Below are positions 23,493-57,843 of a stretch of 64,000 bases of DNA, piece after piece. Under the pieces are notes generated by a model. That model was not told the DNA's origin and ran no database searches. It saw only the letters and a list, made by a program, of their open reading frames with translations. The position numbers were made by a program, and so were the translations under genes. The stretch comes from Stenopsyche tienmushanensis (taxonomy: Eukaryota; Arthropoda; Insecta; Trichoptera; Stenopsychidae). Where the stretch lies: contig WACJ01000248.1 in NCBI GenBank assembly GCA_008973525.1, positions 248,001-312,000 on the forward strand, in the 5' to 3' direction. Numbering within the stretch: the first letter of the stretch is position 1; each line of letters starts with the position of its first letter.

Positions 23493-25257
23493 TTAAGATG
23501 ATGTAGGAAATATTTGATTGTAGGGTATTTTGGAAAAGATTTTGTTGCACATTTTCAATCCTACTTTTGACCATAATGCTTCGATACTCGGTAGAATTTC
23601 TTGGTATATCGGCTTCCAATAAGTGTTAGCAAACTCTTTAATGAAGTTATCTGAAAATTATTTAAAAATTCTTAATGAAATCTGTAAAAAATGTATAGAA
23701 CCCGTCAGACCAAATATTATTCGTCTAAAATACAATAAATCTGCTTTTTATAAATCCAAGTTTAATGCGTGATAAAGTTGATCTTGGCTAAAATGATGGC
23801 ATAGAACTCTCTGATGAATTAAATTTGTGCATTAATCAACATCTGCAATAAAATTGTTCAATTATTGTTTTAACACATTCATTTTTATGCTTTGGTCCAA
23901 AAGCATAATCAAGCAAGAGAGCGATCTTCAATAGAGGTGTTGAATACAATAAATAGTTCTATGTTTTTATTGGTCGATAAACTACTGAATCACGAATCAT
24001 CTAATTAACAATGTATTAAATAGAGATTCAAACAACATTAGACCGAATTGACACTAACAATGTAATGATGTTCATAACATTTGATCTGGCGATATTCGTA
24101 TATTCATCATAAATTAAGGCAGTCTTACCAATTTCAGGATTATTTTTAAATATCACAGGTAGATTGGTTTTCATATTTCCGACTTCAGGCCTAGTGAAAA
24201 ATTTCTTAACCTTCATATAAGTGACGCCATCGCGTATCTCAGTTTCGCCATATATCTTCCAAGTCCATGTTAAATCAGCTATGTTAATCAATAAAAGCGG
24301 AAAATTAATATTTATCTTGCAATTAATACTATGTATTTATTTGAATACTCACTCATAGTGGAGTTATAATTTCCTTTTGCAGCTATAACTATAGAACTAA
24401 CACGTCCTTCTCCATTAAAATAGCCTTCATTAAATGTTTGATCACACGTCATGTCGACTTCGAGTTCCATAAAATTGTCATCAATTTTGGCTCTGTTTGT
24501 TATTATTGAATAAATATAATCATGAAAAATTGCATAGACTCAATCATTAATATTATGCTTTCTTATTACCTAACGTCAGTAACCTTTGCCTTGGATCCCC
24601 CAAAAATTCTTATATTTTTAAGCAGAGCTTTGCCTGTAAACTGTTCAAATCACATTACTTTATGCTACTGATGTTATTATAACTTTTATATATACTATAT
24701 GTACTAAATGTAGAGATTTCGGAATACCTGACTTTGTTTCGCCTCAAATCTAATTTCTTTTTCGGAATATGGATCAATAGGCGGAATATTCCAATGTTCA
24801 TCTTTATAGCCATCTGCAAGCTTTGTCATAACTAGCTGAATGCTTTCTTTTAGGCATTTATTGAGATTAGGATCATTTCTATTGCAGATTTTGAAAAATG
24901 AGGCTGAAAAAAATATATTTTCATCATCCCTTGTAATTTAATGATATACAATACTACAACCAATTGATACGAACACATAATGTTTATATTAATAAAAAAT
25001 TGTAGCAATCATTGTATTGTTTATAATAATTTTTATTTTAAAATATACATGGAAATAGTCAAAGATATAAACGCTAATAACAGATAAAAATTTGGCACTT
25101 TAATTTAAAAGAAAACTCATTCAATCAAAATTATACGACTGTTCTTTTAAAAGCTATGTATTTTAATATCAAGTATAAACTCACGTATTTGCACTGTGTT
25201 CGCCGAAACAAAAATCGCAACAAAGAATACTATAAACGATAATGTTGCCATCTTCAT
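23493..25257 (-). CDS. Takeout/JHBP-like secreted protein, gene 4 (255 aa, 6 exons)
   Basis: Exons 5' to 3': 25185-25257 (leader probably to 25294), 24728-24903, 24570-24640, 24353-24492, 24129-24278, 23493-23650, joining to 256 codons including stop. Signal peptide MKMATLSFIVFFVAIFVSAN. Exon 2: KICNRNDPNLNKCL and IPPIDPY. Exon 3: TGKALLKNIRIFG. Exon 4: GYFNGEGRVSSI. Exon 5: DGVTYMKVKKFFTRPEVGN. Exon 6 ends IFSKIPYNQIFPTSS, with a C-terminal Ser where the other copies have Phe. Coding sequence intact. Likely a secreted hydrophobic-ligand carrier as for the family. The predicted leader-exon donor differs from its sisters (GA where they have GT), which may alter the 5' end of its transcript. 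Confidence 0.92.
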
Positions 25258-25459
25258 TCTTCAGTACACTTTGTTCGTCCAGTAATTTTAAGTGCTGTAA
25301 TTTCACTGTATTCAAAGTTTTAATTATGTTTATACAAAGATCATATACTTATATGCAATTAATGCCAATCAAATCTAAAGGCATACAATTACAATTTAAA
25401 TACAATTGTGTCTCTTCACTATAAAAATATGGCAAATATTTTTCAAAAAATCGACTATC

Positions 25460-25548
25460 CTGTATCCGAATAACAGACAAACTGGTATCATCGATCCGGA
25501 CGCAAAATCTGTATTTTTACATTTAACGTAATTCTACAATATATATAT
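25460..25548 (-). promoter_or_regulatory. TATA-like block and leader of takeout-like gene 4, donor altered
   Basis: TATATATAT on the minus strand around 25539-25548, followed by the shared leader (ACAGATT, CCGGATCGATGATA, TATTCGGATACAG) to 25460. At the position where gene 3 has GTAAGT and gene 2 GTTGGT, this copy reads GATAGT. The acceptor before 25294 is conserved. Confidence 0.55.
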
Positions 25549-26157
25549 TAAAATTATACGCTACCAAAAAAAATCATTACTTAAAACTTGTTTTGGCGAA
25601 CAGGTTGCATTCAGCCAATCGTTTTGTTTTTGTAACATCTTGTGATCTCATATAACATATTGCTCATTTTTAGATGCAAATCCATGTTATGTATTTTTTA
25701 CGTGAAAATTAACATTGCTGATGACCTATCCCATATTTTGTATATATATCATAGGATTTTCATAATAAATATAAATATTTTAGCTCTATGGAAGTCTGTT
25801 TAATGTCCATAAATTTAATTTACATTTTAAAGTTCGCGTTAAAGACTTCAAATCAATATAACCAGATTCCATCTACTGACCAAGATAATGAAACAGCAGT
25901 ATATATTTGTTTATAGAAACGTCACAATCGAAATTGCATGTATAAATAAATTATTCATTTAGTGAAGCTGATTGATACAATAATTGAGTCGAGCTTATTA
26001 GTGAGATGGTTAATTTTCGGATCTTCTTGTGTTAATTTATTTCTAGAATTTCCAGCAGATTTACTCTCAATTTAATGTAACTTAAATTTAATCATATTTT
26101 TCTAAATTCTCATGCAAAAATGGTTAGCAAAAGGGATTGTTAAATGTCATATCAAGA

Positions 26158-26905
26158 CAGGGTCGTAACAAGGGCGTGGCGAAGCATAAGCTCGCAATAA
26201 AGTAAAGGCAACAATATTTTCGACCGATTACAAAATTTAAACAACCCACTCGATCAGTCTTCTTCGGACAACTTCGTTTTGTAATGAGAGTTCGTAATCG
26301 AACGCGTTCTGATCGCGAGGCGCTCATTCATCATGTCAGCGGTCCGAAAAGCGGACCGGTTGGATACACAGACCTTATGGCCACTCCATTCGCTTTTAGG
26401 ACTTCCGGGGGTGAGATTTTTTTTTACTATGATAGTAAAAAAAATACTATCATAGAAAGCACCTACTTTATAAAGCTTAAGTTTTAAGTTTGAAGACGCT
26501 ACGCTGTTTAGTGTTTATTCGGCAGCCATCAATAGTGAACGTTCTCAGTGAATGGCCATACGAGCTGCCAAGGAGAACATAGCAATTCTTGGTCAAATGA
26601 GGTAACCACACAGCTAACAGGTATGGTAGGCATTTCAAAAGGTGCTGTATATAGCATATCAATAGAAAATTTGGACATGAGAGAGTTGTGTGCAAGATGG
26701 GTGCCGCGTTTGCTCATGATGTAACAAAAACAGCGTCGTTTAATTGAGTGCTTGGCGATGTTTCACAGTAATAAATCAGAGTTTTTTCATCGATTCATAA
26801 CCATGGAAGAAAATGCCGCAAAAATTCCTACAAAGTCTGTGTGCCCAAACGGTCCGCTTTTCGGACCACTGACACGACGAATGAGCGCCTCGTAATCGAA
26901 CATGT
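26158..26905. mobile_element. hAT-like repeat (family A) with mariner remnant and inverted flanks
   Basis: Begins CAGGGTCGTAACAAGG like the copy at 28572. 26300-26440 (plus) and 26815-26905 (minus) are inverted versions of one segment whose core is the hairpin CGGTCCG-AAAAG-CGGACCG and the GAGGCGCTCATTC block. Between them, 26440-26815 is a rearranged plus-strand mariner relic (ELCARWVPRLLM, then ECLAMFHSNKSEFFHRF). Confidence 0.7.
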
Positions 26906-27189
26906 ATTTTTTTTCTGGATAGGAATCATATGCTATAATTGATATATTGAGGAGTATACTAATAAATAGGCTATTGACGATATATGTTAATTATGTTAAT
27001 TATAGTTGTTCATTTTATTTTTTATTTATCATAATTATTCTTTTTAACAACATGTTTCATGATTATTTTTTTCCAATTCCATCATAAGACATGTTGCTAT
27101 TAGATCATTTGTTTGGCACTGCTGTTTTGTTTCCTTTGTGCATTTTGCATACTGATTTTATAACGTCATTCAATGCAATAAGTATGCTT

Positions 27190-27775
27190 CACTCTTTTGC
27201 TGATGTTATATAATATAAATTTAAAAACATCTTCATTAAAACTTGTTCAATATCATTATTATATAATATAAACCACATAATCCAAGAACTAGTTATTCAA
27301 AGATGCTCAACTCTCATACGTGATATGTTTATATTGCATTATGATCAAAATCAAATGAGTTTGGATTTATTAGAGCAGAAAATACTGCAAAAATGTGTAT
27401 ATTTATCCCTAAATTCAATATGTTTTGATTAAGAAATGATATACTAGATAGGTCTATATAATATAAATAGATATATCAAAATGCCTAAAATATAAGCTAA
27501 TAATTGGGAAGCATGCTGTAAACTGGAAAATGTTTCAATTCGTTGAATGCTCGTTATGAAAATATCATCAATAAATTTACATACAATTAATAAAAGAGCA
27601 CTAAAAACAATGACGTATTTTTGACTTGTTTTTATACAAGTTTAATCTTGTATAAGACGGTCTCTTCAAAATTAAATAAAACATATGTCTCTTCTAATAT
27701 CTGCATATTGCTATGGGAGCAAGGATAACATGTTTTGTATTGCAGTAAAAACGCTCAAGAATTAAGTTCAAGTTA
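27190..27775. repeat. Duplicated block, right copy (partner 17560-18220)
   Basis: Same-orientation copy of 17560-18220 with preserved order of matching segments; see the left copy. Confidence 0.75.
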
Positions 27776-28571
27776 ATATGGAATTATGCCGCAGTACAAT
27801 TTATACCAAATGCATGCATTGATCTTTTTGGCAAAATATATTCTCTCTTCTTCGCTTTTAAATTGATAAAACGTAATTTTAGATAGACCACAACATCACA
27901 ATATTTTAATCATATCATGTGGTTGTCCTTCCGATATATATTTCCGCTTCTTTTTGTTGATAATAAAAGATTTTTTTAATAAGTTTGTGAAGTTCAAAAG
28001 TCAAAAAATATATAAAAATTCGAATATAAATACTATAAATTAACGACGACCACAATGAAAGTAGAATAATTTTGTATAAAAAATACTATTTACACCTACA
28101 GGATGTTTTGCACATGTTTTATCATTTGCTACGTTTCACAATAAGACCCTATGTCCTAAATATCAGGGTTGCCCAAATAGATTTTTTTTTCGACATTTTA
28201 TAAAAATAGCCAAAAGTTCACCTTTAAATCGTCATAACTTTTTAATCTGTAGTCGTAATTGCATTGAAATAACTCTTTTTGTATTTTGAAATGTATTTTT
28301 GATACAATCTGTTTAAAGAAAATTACTTCTGAGCTTTCAAAGTCGCATAAAATGTGCAAACAATAAGGAATGTCGTTTTTTAAATTCTATAAATAAAAAA
28401 TAACAACTATTTTGAACATAAATTAGTTTTAAAATGTTTTCTATATTATATCATTTCCAACGATATGCTATATATCATACTAACCATTTAATAAGTCTAA
28501 TAAATTTAATACATTTATTTACAAAATTTGTTCAAATTGGCCACCTCTGTTTCGTATACACGCATTAAACC

Positions 28572-29508
28572 CAGGGCCATAACAAGAGAGTGGCAAATCA
28601 GGCGCCCGCCACGGGCGCAACTTGGCTTGGGGCGCAAAACGCAGAATACCGACCTTTTATTTTTCTTGATCATTATACTTCACATGAATCAACTCTTATT
28701 TTTTTTTGACTGATTGCAAAATTTGATCAACGCACTCGATCAGTCTTCTTCGGACAACTTTGTTTTGTAATGAGAGTTCTTAATGGTTCAATAGACATGT
28801 TCAAGTATGGCGTCTGATCGCGAGGCGTCCATTCGTCATGTCAGCGGTTAGAAATGTGGACCGCTGGGATACACAAACTCGTGGCCACTCTTTTGGGGCA
28901 TACTCTGTACGATCACGGAAGACTGAAACTCTGAAACATCGCCAAACACTCGATTGAAAGATCATTGTGAGCAAACGCGGCACCCATCTTGCGCCCAGCT
29001 TTCTCATTACCAAATTTTCAGTCAATATGCGATGTACAGCATTTTTTTAAAGGCCTACCATATCTGCCAGCTCGCACACTTTCAGTTGACGGTCATCATT
29101 GAATATAATTTAGCTCGGATTTGATATTGGTTGGACTGAGCCATTTCAAATAAAAGTAATGTATCACTTTACAATAACCATTTTTTTACAAGTACACAAA
29201 TCCACTATTGATGGCTGCCAAGCAATACTAAGCAATGTAGCATCTTTAAGCTTGAAACTTAAGCCTCATAAGATAGACATTTTCTATGATAGAACTTTTT
29301 TAAGCCACAACTACCATCTATACGTTAGGTTGGGTACTTTTGGAACTATGTTCATATATTATTTTAAAAAAAATATTATAATAGTTTTAATATATTGCAT
29401 TTATAATAGTTTTATTTAATTTACATATTTTTTAAATGGAAAGGGGGGCACAAGTTAGATACTTACCACGGGTGCTTCATACCCTCATTTTGTGGGCCTT
29501 ATTCCGTG
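28572..29508. mobile_element. hAT-like non-autonomous repeat (family A), fullest copy
   Basis: Starts CAGGGCCATAACAAGAGAG with a GC-rich patch (GGCGCCCGCCACGGGCGC), and ends near 29508 with the roughly inverted CCACGGGTGC, CATACCCTCA, GGGCC. The family core follows near 28735-28870. Reading in from the end, the CATCTATACGTTAGGTTGGG segment at 29310 matches the copies at 18.4 and 50.7 kb. The ends look hAT-like, but no 8-bp duplication was identified. Confidence 0.6.
28890..29290 (-). mobile_element. mariner remnant
   Basis: Minus strand. 28801-29025 in translation contains LVMRKLGARWVPRLLT and SVWRCFRV, the mariner linker. Continuing toward 29290 is the N-terminal region and end sequence found also at 42.5 and 45.9 kb. 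It is nested in the family A repeat. Confidence 0.75.
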
Positions 29509-29690
29509 GCTCGCGTGGTCTCCAAATCTGACACCACTAGATTTCTTTACCTGGGGGCGTGCCCTATTCCGATGCTCGCACGGTCTTTTGATCTGACACC
29601 AATGAATTTCTTTATCTGTGGACGTGCCCTATTCCGTGGCTTGCACGATCATCTGATCTGACACCATTGGACTTCTTTGTCTAGGATAAT
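29501..29690 (+). repeat. Three tandem 65-bp copies of a mariner DDE-domain motif
   Basis: Units start at 29501, 29566 and 29631, each beginning ATTCCG and containing ATCTGACACCA then TTTCTTT or a close variant. Each encodes a version of IPWLARSPDLTPLDFF, the conserved block just before the last catalytic Asp region in Tc1/mariner transposases. Since 65 is not divisible by 3, each copy is in a different frame, so they cannot form one protein repeat. Confidence 0.85.
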
Positions 29691-30219
29691 TATTTTACAC
29701 GACAGAGATGTGCCCTTTACAAAAATGAAAAAATAAATTCTACTTCAGACAACTACAGTTGAAACAAGGAAAGATCAATTTGAACACATTTTATAAATAA
29801 ATTTAATAAAAACATCATAAGCATTAAAAAGTATTTTCTTAACCCTGACCTTGAAGATGTGACAAACTGGCACATCTTCAAGTTTAACGAATTTTTGAAT
29901 GAATTGAATGCCATGTGGCATATCGTTCAGTTCAAAATAGTTGTCAGTTTTTTGTTAAGAGAATTTAGAAGTTCACATTTGTACATTTTTTGTGACTGGA
30001 AGCTCAGAACTAATTTTCCTTAAATCAATTTCATAAAGTAATTATTTGGATTCAAAAAAAAATTGCAAAATACAAAAATAGTTATTTCGTGCTATTATAA
30101 CTACAGATTAACAAGTTATGACGATTTAAAGATATTTTAGGAAATTTTGAATATTTTTTTCAAAATGTTGAAAAAAAAAATTTTTTGACAACCCTGACAC
30201 TTAGGACAGAGACAAACAC

Positions 30220-33020
30220 TCTACACACAAGTAGTATATTATTTAAAAAAAACTTAATTTTGCTACTAAAACCACACAGTCTCCTAACTTACTCAGTGTA
30301 CTGAGAAATGCTCATATTTTTCTCAAAGTAACAAAATGGGGAGAACACTAATAAAATATAAATTTGAAATAAGTTTTTATTCATTACAACTAAAAAGTAC
30401 ATAGGATAAAAATAAATTCGATTAGTAAAACACATAAATAATCAGTCAAAAAATAAAATAGGTCTATTATCAATGCGTTACCACAGGACGCTAAAAATAT
30501 TGCGATTCAAATTTTCAGAATTTTGCAAACCTCCGACGTTGATCTTACCGAAGAATTGATGCCAAACTAAAAGCGGACTGATATGATTGAATGAAACAAT
30601 TCTGAAAATATGAAGGGCACCTAAATAATATACACGATTGCAGGAAATACAAAAATAAATACAATCAAAAACTCAACATTACATTTAGAAACTAAATCTC
30701 ATATTTATATACTCTGATCATAAAATAAATGCCAACAAAAGTGGTCAATTAAAAAAAAACTACATATAAAAATATATATATGAATTAAATTGATTGACTA
30801 GTCAGTAATACTATATAAATCATAATTTACACATTTCAACTCTTCCCGAGTGTTCTCCGAACGTATCAAGATAAAAAACGTTATAATTCCAATTAATACA
30901 ACGGCAGAGGCGGGTTTTAAAATTGTTTATCAAGCTTCGAACGTATGGAAGATTAAGCGAGCGAGCGGAAAACATTGTTTAAATAAATTTATATAGATTT
31001 TAAATATATCTTTATATAAATTACACGGTATTATTTTTATACCGTCATAAACTCAACAAATTTAAACATAGCTACAAGTCATCTTCGTTAATCTCACTAA
31101 TATTTCCATCAATATATTCAATAAAAATATATCACGTCAAGGGTTTCCCGTATAAATACAAAAAAATACTTTTATAATTGATGGTACAATTTTTTTTTTA
31201 TAATCTATCCTAATTTCAGATGATATTTTTGAGATAATCCTTCGACATAATTTTAAGAAGCTGCTCTAAATTCGTATTAATATGGAGCGCATTCAGATAA
31301 TAGCTCACCCGTATCCGTCTAAAGCTTCTCTAACATTATCGTACGTTAAAATACCGTAATATTTTCTTAATCGGAATATTTTCATATAATATAATATATT
31401 CAGAGATTGATAAAATTCTTAAACATTTTTTAAGCCCGTAAGAAATTCCATTTCTGTACATTCAAGGAAATACTAAATATTGTCAATTCATCTATAAACT
31501 ACCAAACTGAAATGTAATTGATTTATTAAAATCCAATTAAAAAGGAAATATATAATAAAATGCATTCTTAGAATATTCAGCGTTCAATGACTATTTTGAT
31601 ATTTATTTAGGCAATATTGTTGATCCCTGATTGATTTTATACTACAAGGAATAAAATAAAACGCTTTTGGATAACAAATATTTTTAGTTTTGGTCTAAAA
31701 TTTCCACAATCATTTGTAAAAAAAGTCTCCGAATATTGAAAATCTATGAAAGCATTTCGGAGACGTCTATTTTCAGGTACAGAAAAATCATAATAATTCA
31801 ATAGTATATGTTACAGTCAAAACCTAATTGAAACCAGATTTTATAGGACTGTAACAAATTTCAGTCAAAACTAGTTTCAACTATTAAAAACGCTGTTCTA
31901 ACTAAATACGAATAAATACGGGTTTTATCTGCAACATATACGTTACACACAAATTGGACAAGCCTGTATTATAGCACAATTGTTATAAAAATGACGAGAT
32001 GTATTCGTAATGCCGAATACAAATATATTTTAATAAAGCGAGTATATAAATTCGTTGATAAAAATTAAGTTTTTATCGTGCGATACGCGAAATATAATAC
32101 AAACTTGTTAAAAATGTTTTCGTAAATACATGTATCGACACAGCGGAAAATATTACAAATTATTACATAAATATTTATAAGCAACATTTAAATAATTTAA
32201 TAAAAAAACATACGACCATGAAAAACAACAATAAAAGATTTTTAGATTTTTTCCTCTTCGTTTATTTTGATGAATACAACGAGTTCCGGATAATCAAAAA
32301 CACATTTGATCTCACAATTCCGGTTAGTCATAAATATGAATTTGTCATAAAAGATCGACGATTTACGTTATTGTATGTGGATATAAATCAATTCAATCAT
32401 TTAAAACATTATGAAAATTTATTTGGAAAATAAGTGACGAATTTTTGAACTTATCTTTGTGCTCTTTAAACTTTAAAAGACACATTTACAAAAAAATAGT
32501 TGCAAATAAATCATTTTGATATTTAAAAACATCGTACAATTTTATCGTTCCTTTTTGGGTAACTTTAAATCTATTACATATCGAAAAAATCTTGACAAAA
32601 CATCGAAAAGAAAATTTCTAGGCCACCATATCACAATTCTACTCTGTCATTATCTCACAACTATTCGTAGAAAATTACTCTACCAGATCTCCTTTACGAC
32701 ACATTTATCTTGTTTATTACAAATAGCTAAATATTTGGTGAAGATCACATATTGTAACGCGATGATTACAACTTATACAACGTCAAACGGATAATAAAGA
32801 AAGCATGCTAACCCTAATCACATGTCTTTTCAGCCATAATTTTAATCGATCTCAGCGCTAATTCGCTGAACAGACATAAAACAATGGTCGGAGTATTCTG
32901 TTTCACTACGTTTCATAAAAAAATACCTTATTTACAAACGGAAAACTTAAATCTTCTATTTAAATACGACGGATAATATTCTTTTATTCTCCTAAAGGGT
33001 GACACGGAAGGAGGTAATTG
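30220..33020. other. Region downstream of the kinesin stop codon
   Basis: No gene or clear repeat. It directly follows the KIF21-like stop on the minus strand, so part may be 3' UTR. An AATAAA lies 33 nt past the stop; a more distal one is near 30375. The open frames at 32218-32433 and 32516-32794 show no family signature. Confidence 0.4.
32983..32988 (-). terminator. Nearest candidate poly(A) signal of the kinesin gene
   Basis: AATAAA on the minus strand 33 nt after the TGA at 33021-33023. Long distal 3' UTRs are common in kinesin genes, so use of this site is unproven. Confidence 0.35.
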
Positions 33021-55231
<22,211 letters not shown>

Positions 55232-55647
55232 CTGCAAAAGAAAAACACATTTAAAATCATTTATGAAATCAGATTTATGTCCATCATTGTCCACCAATTC
55301 AGTACGTCAAAAAATGGTCAAATCCACGCTTGAATGGTGTTATCTGATCTCAACAACTTTTCTCACAGTTCAAATAAATAACAGTCATGACAATAACAGA
55401 AACCAGTTATTGTGCTATTCAAAAGTCGCTAAATCAATAAATCAAGATCTTAATACGCATGAAGCTGAACAGGTATCATAAAGAATTTATCCGAATAATC
55501 TTAACTTATTATATCCATAAATCTTCAACTAGATTATGATTAAATAAACGCATGTTATATACATTGAAATCTTTAGTAATATTCAACGTTAATCAATTAA
55601 TACTTCGATAAAAGCAAAGATTCGATCATCAGATTACCGAATAATTT

Positions 55648-55830
55648 AGTGGTAAGAGTTTTTGTAAACATAGCTCAGGCGTTCGATATAGTATGACATC
55701 CAAGACTCATGCGTAAGATTTAATAACATTTACGTATAAAAAAAAATTCTATACATTTTTTTACTGGGTATTTATTGACATTTTCAGAATATACAAAAAA
55801 ATTAATTAAAAAGTTATAGACTGGTAAAGT
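55648..55830 (+). mobile_element. LINE reverse transcriptase fragment
   Basis: Plus strand reads FVNIAQAFDIV, then after a stop HPRLMRKI, and further on YLLTFSEYTKKLIKKL, matching the FxDxxxAFDxVxH..L..KL and following segments of Jockey-type RT. The first catalytic Asp is Asn. Confidence 0.65.
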
Positions 55831-55831
55831 G

Positions 55832-57839
55832 TAAAGAATAAAAAAAAGGGTGTGTCCTGGTTGACACGATTTCAACCCTTTTAGTCATCTAAATTTTAAA
55901 AAATAAAAATTAATCTTAATAAGAAAAGATGCTTCTATAGTCCCTACCTCAAAGAAAGAAAGAAAAATATTTTCACAAAACTGTTTTAAAATAAGTCATT
56001 TTTTCAGTTTTTTTTTTTTTAAATAGCTAAAAAATAATTTTTTGGCACAAATCTGGTAGGAACAATATAAGGCTGTATATAAAATGCTCGTACCAAATTT
56101 GAAGTAAATCGGTTAATGAGAACATGAGATATGATGTCAACCGTGTTGAAAAAAGTCGAGAAAAACGCGTTCAAAGATTTAATTCTGTTTTGACCGACTA
56201 AGTTTTCCGATTAAAACCGATTTTTCCAAAACTCTAGACTAGAATACGCCCTTAACTTATCAACGCATATTTACGTGATATTTGAGCACTTTGCGCTAAC
56301 GCACTATCAGAATTGAATGAAACTGATGAACATATTGTAGAATTCACCAAATCCAACCGACACCCAATAAAATCGACAGACTCTTATACGATCCTTGATG
56401 CTACGAAAAAAAGAGCCATAAATACGACTGCGGGATAAATTTTAAATCGCACAAAAGAAGCAACACAATCCTCCGACGGGGAACAAATTGCTACGACCGA
56501 ATTCAGCTTTGAATTTATTCTTGCGCTTTCAGCAATTCTCGATGAGCCAATTTGTATCAAAATAAAATGGCGTGTCAGCATGAAGAATTTCATACTTCGT
56601 TTCAAATAATCATTTTTGCCTTTCATAAATACTGATTTTGCAAGTAGTCGACCGGAAATACAACCTTTTCCAATCCAATCTTAGCCTTTTCGAAAGAGAT
56701 TTCTCTTAATCAAGCTATGGTTACAAAGCTATGACATAGTCGTTGGATAAAATGTACTTGTTTATTCACATAAAAGCACTATTATGCTTAAACTGATTCA
56801 TCAGAATCAGTCCTGAAAGAATATTGTTCAACGCCTCAAACGAAATGGACGCTATAGAAGGATTGGCTGTAATTGTGAATTTGTAAATTATTGTACTTTT
56901 GATGATAAGTACTTGATTTTCAATAGATTCTTCAAACAAAATATTAAAAGACAAGTTGAAACTTCATATAGACGTGAATGTATGCATTATTTGAATGCTG
57001 GATGCTGTAATTTTGCAAGTCATACAAAATTGAGGGTGAATTCTTGAAGCAAAAACATCAGTCTTTAATTATGATTAAAAAAAACATTCCCAATTGAGTA
57101 TTGAAAATCATGCAGAATAATTTGAGAAAAAATGTAATAAAGGGCATATTACATAACATATCAGATATTTTTATGTGGTATAATTAACTTAAATCGCGAT
57201 CGTCGGATAAGTTCTTTCAACGAAGATAAGGCGACTTTCATTCATGTTGTCTTGACATCAGGCGTTTGTTTTGATAATTAAGATACTCGCATCATTCTTA
57301 TCCTTGAACAATTTTGTTATTCACCCTTGACTGTTCTGGAGTGGCGTCATTAGCCGAGTATCACCACTCCCTGACCTTTTATTTTCGCAACACATTAATA
57401 AAAAAAAATAGGTGAACAACAAAAGAAAGATTAAGAAATATTCCGAAGAAATGAAGAAATAATGTGTTTTTTGAGTGCTTTTACTTTTTCGTATCACGAT
57501 AGGATCAAACTTGGCAGGAGCGGTTGTGGATATTAAAAATTTGTATTATAATAAATATAAACAAGACAATAGATAGATCGTAAAGAAACTCCATGATAAC
57601 ACCCGATAACGGGACTTCATCCTAGGAAGCTCGTGATGATCTAGCTATAATATCATCCATTATTCATTCTTAAAACCTGATGATACCATCAAAGCAGACT
57701 TCCTGTAGAGGACTTAAAATAATGCATGGGAAATTGCATCTTAAACAGCCTTTTTTGTTCAGACTATGGTCGAATTGAAGCATTTTTGTCTTATACAATC
57801 GGACATTTCATATGAAAACGCCTGGCAATAATTGTGTCG
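55832..57839. other. Unassigned sequence
   Basis: AT-rich, with no gene recognised. It lies within or upstream of the kinesin 5' region. Confidence 0.4.
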
Positions 57840-57843
57840 TTAA

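Larger units (their letters stand above)
28143..30215. mobile_element. Element bounded by roughly 290-bp inverted repeats
   Basis: 28143-28425 and 29930-30215 are imperfect inverted repeats. Starting from each outer end both read TGTCCTAA, then CAGGGTTG, a poly-T tract, TTTAAATCGTCATAACTT, TAATCTGTAGT, TTTTTGTATTTTG, TTCTGAGCTT and AACAACTATTTTGAAC or close variants. The interior holds a hAT-like repeat, mariner sequence and a 65-bp tandem array. Long inverted repeats suggest a foldback or DNA-transposon pair. I could not find a clean target-site duplication. Confidence 0.75.

Noticed and set aside
32218..32794. Two plus-strand open frames downstream of the kinesin
   Set aside because: No recognisable motif and AT-rich composition typical of random frames; more likely 3' UTR or intergenic DNA of the minus-strand gene.
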